Shown here: positions 60,109 to 64,000 of the stretch, piece by piece
Layout of the letters: every line of letters begins with the position of its first letter
How positions within the stretch are numbered: position 1 is the stretch's first letter
Origin: Pseudobacteroides cellulosolvens ATCC 35603 = DSM 2933
GTDB taxonomy: Bacteria > Bacillota > Clostridia > Acetivibrionales > DSM-2933
Reading direction: 5' to 3'
Assembly (NCBI RefSeq): GCF_001262605.1
Contig: NZ_LGTC01000001.1
Location: forward strand, 620,001-684,000
Length of the DNA: 64,000 nucleotides
The notes under the pieces: generated by a model
Seen by the model: only the letters and a program-made list of their open reading frames with translations
Told to the model about the DNA's origin: nothing
The model's database searches: none
Translations under genes and position numbers: made by a program

Positions 60109-61191
60109 ATGAAAAGAACAAAAAAAGTATTGATTTCCAATAGTAAGTTAATAGTCTTGCTTTGTACTGTTATAATTATATTTCAATTTACTTTGATTAG
60201 CCCGGGTAAGGTTTTTTCACTATTACCTGATGCAGAACAGAATGAGTCAACACCAAGACTAAATCAGCTGGGTACTCCTGCACCAAGTGGAAAGAATGAA
60301 AGTACCACTATACCAACTAATTCCATTGAGCCAACCGTTGATAAAACAGAATTAATAAACTATTTAATAAAACCATTTAGGTATATGGGTTGTGATGGTG
60401 AAGTGATAATAGTTTTGCTCAATAATAGGTTAGAGGATATTGAAAAACAGAAAGATACAGAAACAAACATTGATAATACTAAAAAGCTTGATAATGCCAA
60501 ATATGAATTTACAATAATTAAAGAAAAAATAGTAGGGCTGGAGAAATGCAAAAAATCGGCACAGGATTTTATAACAAAAGCTAAAAAGGCGCAAGATGAT
60601 TCATCACAGTTGCAATGCTTGTATCAAGGATTAAATATACTAAGTAAAATAGTGGATTTTGACAAGGAAGATAGAGTAATTAAAAAGGAGTGTTTGAATG
60701 AAGCTATAAAAGGTAACTATAGTTGTTATTTAGATAGTATAAACAATTTGGTAAATCAATATATTGATATGCTTGAAGAATGTAGAGGATATTATAAAGA
60801 GAAAATAATCGGAAGGCTAGTGGAAAACGGTAAGCATGAGTGTTTCCCAACGGAAGTCTTAATAACAGATAAAATAAGCCATAAATTCGAATATGATATA
60901 GTAGCCAGGAATAAAGAAAACTTTCTTATAGCATTACATACTGTTGCAGATATTATTAATGGGAGGGCGATATGGGAGGATAATAATAATCAATATAGTA
61001 TTGTTAAAGGGTTGAGATCATTGACATTTACAAGAGTGACTGTATATAAAGAAAATAAAAAAGAGGAAGAAATCAAACACTCTGCTGTAATCATTGATGG
61101 TTATACATATGTTCCGATAGAGCATATAGCAAAAGAATTTAATTTATCTTATCTATGGATAGAAAAGGAGAAAATTTTGATTATATTTTAA
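60109..61191 (+). CDS. Exported protein with C-terminal copper-amine-oxidase-N-like (stalk) motif
   Basis: This is a 360-residue protein with an N-terminal signal or anchor segment (IVLLCTVIIIFQFTLISPG) and a Ser/Thr/Pro-rich stretch (~40-75). A helical middle (~75-270) precedes a C-terminal SAVIIDGYTYVPIEHIAKEF, the strand-helix repeat seen in copper amine oxidase N-terminal-like (stalk) domains of Gram-positive surface proteins. No enzymatic motif is seen. It is probably a wall-associated protein and the last gene of the short unit before a terminator. Confidence 0.6.
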   Translation: MKRTKKVLISNSKLIVLLCTVIIIFQFTLISPGKVFSLLPDAEQNESTPRLNQLGTPAPSGKNESTTIPTNSIEPTVDKTELINYLIKPFRYMGCDGEVIIVLLNNRLEDIEKQKDTETNIDNTKKLDNAKYEFTIIKEKIVGLEKCKKSAQDFITKAKKAQDDSSQLQCLYQGLNILSKIVDFDKEDRVIKKECLNEAIKGNYSCYLDSINNLVNQYIDMLEECRGYYKEKIIGRLVENGKHECFPTEVLITDKISHKFEYDIVARNKENFLIALHTVADIINGRAIWEDNNNQYSIVKGLRSLTFTRVTVYKENKKEEEIKHSAVIIDGYTYVPIEHIAKEFNLSYLWIEKEKILIIF

Positions 61192-61201
61192 CATGCCTAA
61201 G

Positions 61202-61238
61202 TATACCGGCCCAAATATATGGTCGGTATATTTTTTTT
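61202..61238 (+). terminator. Rho-independent terminator
   Basis: TATACCGGCC (61202-61211) pairs with GGTCGGTATA (61221-61230, one wobble) and is followed by eight T residues. Confidence 0.88.
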
Positions 61239-61345
61239 GTCTTTATAGTAATAATTTGTAATTATTCTAAATATATCATATAATAAGCGTAGATGGTAAT
61301 AGGAATCATTTGCAAAAACACAGATTATGAGGGAGAAATAATTAT

Positions 61346-62329
61346 ATGATAAAAATTGATGTGATTTCAGGCTTTTTAGGTGCTGGAAAAACAACACTGA
61401 TTAAAAAAATGCTTCAGGAAAAGCTGCATAATGAAAAAATAGTTATTATTGAGAATGAGTTTGGGGAAATTGGAATTGACGGTTCTATTCTAAAAATCTC
61501 CGGGTTGGAAATAAAGGAAATAAATTCGGGTTGTATATGCTGCTCACTTGTAGGCGATTTTGGGAATGCAATTGAGGAGGTTGTTACAAGGTTGAAACCT
61601 GATCGGATCATTATTGAGCCTTCGGGTGTAGGAAAATTATCTGATGTAATTAAAGCATGCAGAACCCATAAACTTAAGTACCTATTTGAAATAAACATAT
61701 TGGCAGCAGTTGTTGATGTACTTAAATTTCAGATCTATATTAATAATTTCGGAGAGTTCTTTGAAAACCAGATTAAACATGCCAGAACAATATTTTTAAG
61801 CAGGACTCAGAATATAGATGAAAAAAAGGTGGAATCAATAGCTGCCTCAATTCGTAAAATTAATAGCAGTTCCAATATTGTCACAACACCATGGGATAAG
61901 CTGACGGCTGAACAAATTGTAGCTGTATCGGAGCAGGATGCAAGAATTGCACTTGAAAATCAAATGCCCATTAGAAATGCAGTAGTATTAAAAAGACACA
62001 AAGACGGCTGTAATTGCGGATGTCACTGCAAAGAAAAGCATGAGCACAAGGCTGATGAGGTTTTTGATGTATGGGGAGTGGAAACACCAAAGGTGTTTGA
62101 TGAAGGAAAGCTGAAGAAGCTTATATTAAGGCTGGAAAGCAAAAAAGACTTTGGAATGGTCTTAAGGGGTAAAGGTATTTTACAGGTTGGCTGTGATAAA
62201 TGGATTCAGTTTGATTATGTTCATGGAGAGACGCAGATAAATGCTTCGAGTGCCGATTACACGGGACGGATTTGTATTATTGGAAGCGGCTTGAAAAAGG
62301 ATGCTTTACATAAATTGTTTGAACTTTAG
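61346..62329 (+). CDS. CobW/G3E-family GTPase (metallochaperone type)
   Basis: This is a 327-residue protein. The P-loop GFLGAGKTTLIKK (residues ~10-22), the conserved metal-binding GCICC (~62-66) and the IIIEPSGVGKL switch region are those of COG0523 proteins, which insert or ferry zinc, cobalt or other metals. A Cys/His-rich segment (HKDGCNCGCHCKEKHEHK, ~216-233) is a further metal site. The C-terminal CobW domain follows. It is co-directional with, and 25 bp from, a CobW-permease fusion, so both likely serve the same metal. Confidence 0.88.
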   Translation: MIKIDVISGFLGAGKTTLIKKMLQEKLHNEKIVIIENEFGEIGIDGSILKISGLEIKEINSGCICCSLVGDFGNAIEEVVTRLKPDRIIIEPSGVGKLSDVIKACRTHKLKYLFEINILAAVVDVLKFQIYINNFGEFFENQIKHARTIFLSRTQNIDEKKVESIAASIRKINSSSNIVTTPWDKLTAEQIVAVSEQDARIALENQMPIRNAVVLKRHKDGCNCGCHCKEKHEHKADEVFDVWGVETPKVFDEGKLKKLILRLESKKDFGMVLRGKGILQVGCDKWIQFDYVHGETQINASSADYTGRICIIGSGLKKDALHKLFEL

Positions 62330-62354
62330 AAAATTATATTAAGGGGTTGTCAAA

Positions 62355-63968
62355 GTGAAGACTCAAATTGATATATATACAGGATTTCTCAGCTCTGGGA
62401 AAACATCTTTGATAAAGCAGGTTGTAGCTGGAAAACTCAAATCAAAGGAAAGGATATTGCTTATACTTAGTGAGGCAGGGGAGGAAGAGATTTGTGAAGA
62501 CAGCTATCCCTATGGTAATGTCTACATAAAAAGAATTCTAAGGGATGAAGTGTTAGAAGCTGCTGTGGTAAGTGAAGTGTATAAGAAGTATTTACCAAAT
62601 AGAATAATAATTGAGCAAAATGGAATGTCAAGCCTTAATGAGCTTCTTGATGAGTTGGAAAAAAAGGAGGTTCGCAGGCTCTGTGAGATTGGAAATATAA
62701 TCAATGTGGTTGACTGCCGAATGTTTGACATGCTTATGAGCATTACTGGTGCAACGCTAATTGAGCAGGTAACAAACAGTGATATTGTTGTTCTAAACTA
62801 TGTATCAAAGGTTTATGAAGATAGGGTCAATAATCTTCTTAGGACAATCAAGACCCTAAACAAATCAGCGGAAATATTGAAAATAGATTTACCGGATGAC
62901 TATGGAAAATACTTGGAAGACACGGGTATTAAGAATAGCGAAGAAAGCTTCATGAAGAAAGCTTACAATATGGTTTTACCAATACTGTTTATAATAATTG
63001 CAGCATACTTTCTGAAAACTGTCTTAATTGTCAGTGAAATTGATATTATAAGTATGGATATGTCATGGCTTCAGGGGTTTAATACAATATTTATTAGCAT
63101 ACTGATGCAGGCTTTCCCATTCCTTTTAATTGGGGTATTGGTATCATCCGTTATTCAAGTTTTTGTATCAAGGGATATGATAGTTAAGTATTTTCCAAAA
63201 AGTAAAGCGTCATCTTTTATAGCTGCTATTATTGGAGGACTGTTTTTTCCTGTATGTGACTGTGCAATAGTACCTGTTGCTTCACGCCTGGTGAAAAAAG
63301 GTGTGCCTATCTATACGGCTGTGACTTTCATGCTTGCGGCTCCTATTGTGAACCCAATAGTAATTGCATCAACACTGTATGCTTTTCCGGGTCAGCCTAT
63401 GTTAGTTGTATATAGACTGTTTCTTGGAATTACAATTGCAGTAGCATCAGGGTTTATGTTCTTGTTTTTTCCAGATGATGAGAAAAAGCTGATGACCGGC
63501 TATGAAAGTCTAATGTGCAACTGTATCTACTGTAACACTGCTGCTTCAACGGATGGGATAGTGAATAAAATTTCATCAGTATTCAAGCATGCAGGGGAAG
63601 AGTTTTTTGATGTGGGCAGATTTCTTATAACAGGTGCTTTGCTGACAACTATTTTTCAAACTGCAATTCCTAAAGACCTGCTGCTAGAGGTTTCAAATTC
63701 AGGCATTGTTTCCCTTGTACTGATGATGGCTGCTGCTGTTATACTTTCGGTATGTTCGTCATCTGATGCTTTTATTGCAAGAAGCTTTGCAAACCACTTT
63801 TCAATGGGATCAATTATGGGATTTTTGGTTTTGGGCCCTATGGTTGATATTAAAAATATACTGATAATGCTTGGAAGTTTTAACAGAAGGTTTGTAATGA
63901 AATTTATACTAATTGTTTGCACATTGGCATTTGCAATTCTTATGCTGTTTGCATCATTTTATGTCTAG
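62355..63968 (+). CDS. CobW-like P-loop protein fused to a UPF0718/YraQ-type permease
   Basis: This 537-residue protein starts at GTG 62355. Residues 1-200 are CobW-like (GFLSSGKTSLIKQ), but the CxCC metal motif is missing and the third GTP motif is poor (NYVSK). From ~205 about ten spans form a YraQ/DUF318 permease with CDCAIVPVASRLVKKGVP near residue 301 and TFMLAAPIVNPIVIAST. Such permeases are linked to metal or arsenic export. The fusion places a nucleotide-binding switch directly on a transporter. It ends at 63968; the last 32 bases hold nothing. Confidence 0.8.
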   Translation: MKTQIDIYTGFLSSGKTSLIKQVVAGKLKSKERILLILSEAGEEEICEDSYPYGNVYIKRILRDEVLEAAVVSEVYKKYLPNRIIIEQNGMSSLNELLDELEKKEVRRLCEIGNIINVVDCRMFDMLMSITGATLIEQVTNSDIVVLNYVSKVYEDRVNNLLRTIKTLNKSAEILKIDLPDDYGKYLEDTGIKNSEESFMKKAYNMVLPILFIIIAAYFLKTVLIVSEIDIISMDMSWLQGFNTIFISILMQAFPFLLIGVLVSSVIQVFVSRDMIVKYFPKSKASSFIAAIIGGLFFPVCDCAIVPVASRLVKKGVPIYTAVTFMLAAPIVNPIVIASTLYAFPGQPMLVVYRLFLGITIAVASGFMFLFFPDDEKKLMTGYESLMCNCIYCNTAASTDGIVNKISSVFKHAGEEFFDVGRFLITGALLTTIFQTAIPKDLLLEVSNSGIVSLVLMMAAAVILSVCSSSDAFIARSFANHFSMGSIMGFLVLGPMVDIKNILIMLGSFNRRFVMKFILIVCTLAFAILMLFASFYV

Positions 63969-64000
63969 GAAACTATCTTTGTGATTTATTTGAGGTATAA

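Overview
The window looks like a low-GC, Gram-positive, anaerobic Clostridia chromosome, probably a cellulosome-forming relative of Acetivibrio, Ruminiclostridium or Pseudobacteroides. This rests on the AT-rich sequence with AGGAGG-type ribosome binding sites, a giant secreted protein ending in a type I dockerin, an S-layer (SLH) protein, and the PadR, FtsW and sigma-factor types present. No rRNA, tRNA or CRISPR was seen.

Layout. 1-15.6 kb: a DUF362 ferredoxin-type protein (minus strand, running off the left edge), a nitroreductase, a PadR regulator with an FtsW-like partner, two related solute-binding lipoprotein genes (one decayed, one frameshifted), and between them a 2570-residue dockerin protein made of about 20 PPC-like repeats. 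16-36 kb: a TcdR/UviA-like sigma factor followed by the structural operon of an extracellular contractile injection system (eCIS): DUF4255 cap, sheath, tube, second tube, a very large helical repeat protein (tape-measure candidate), baseplate hub and spike, gp25, two baseplate J-type proteins, a tail protein I-like protein and a conserved eCIS protein. 36-43 kb: an accessory region with a broken integron-integrase-like tyrosine recombinase carrying a 96-bp insertion, three candidate effectors sharing the same leader DNA and N-terminus, a 94-residue unknown, three attC-like hairpins, two inverted 39-bp palindromes, a decayed IS982 copy and a toxin-antitoxin pair. 43.9-46.8 kb: the eCIS AAA+ ATPase and a DUF4157 metalloprotease-like protein.

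46.8-54 kb: an apparent operon of an ATP-grasp ligase, a sensor-MFS fusion, an ABC_sub_bind-type binding protein and a Cache protein whose C-terminal half resembles a pentameric ligand-gated channel. 54-58 kb: an SLH surface protein (frameshifted) and a PAAR-like DUF4280 protein that is a good candidate for the missing eCIS spike tip. 58-64 kb: a degenerate nucleotidyl-cyclase-like protein, two uncharacterised exported or membrane proteins, and a CobW-type GTPase pair, the second fused to a permease.

How it fits together: five places carry the same promoter-like pattern, TTGAC(A/T/C), exactly 14 nt, then (T/C)A(C/A)TC and a T-rich tract. They lie upstream of the sigma factor, the eCIS operon, the ATPase operon, the PAAR gene and the SLH region. 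The inference is that the sigma factor controls itself and a dispersed eCIS regulon. The three effectors share an N-terminal leader, a likely loading signal, and sit in what looks like a gene-cassette array, so the payload may be exchangeable.
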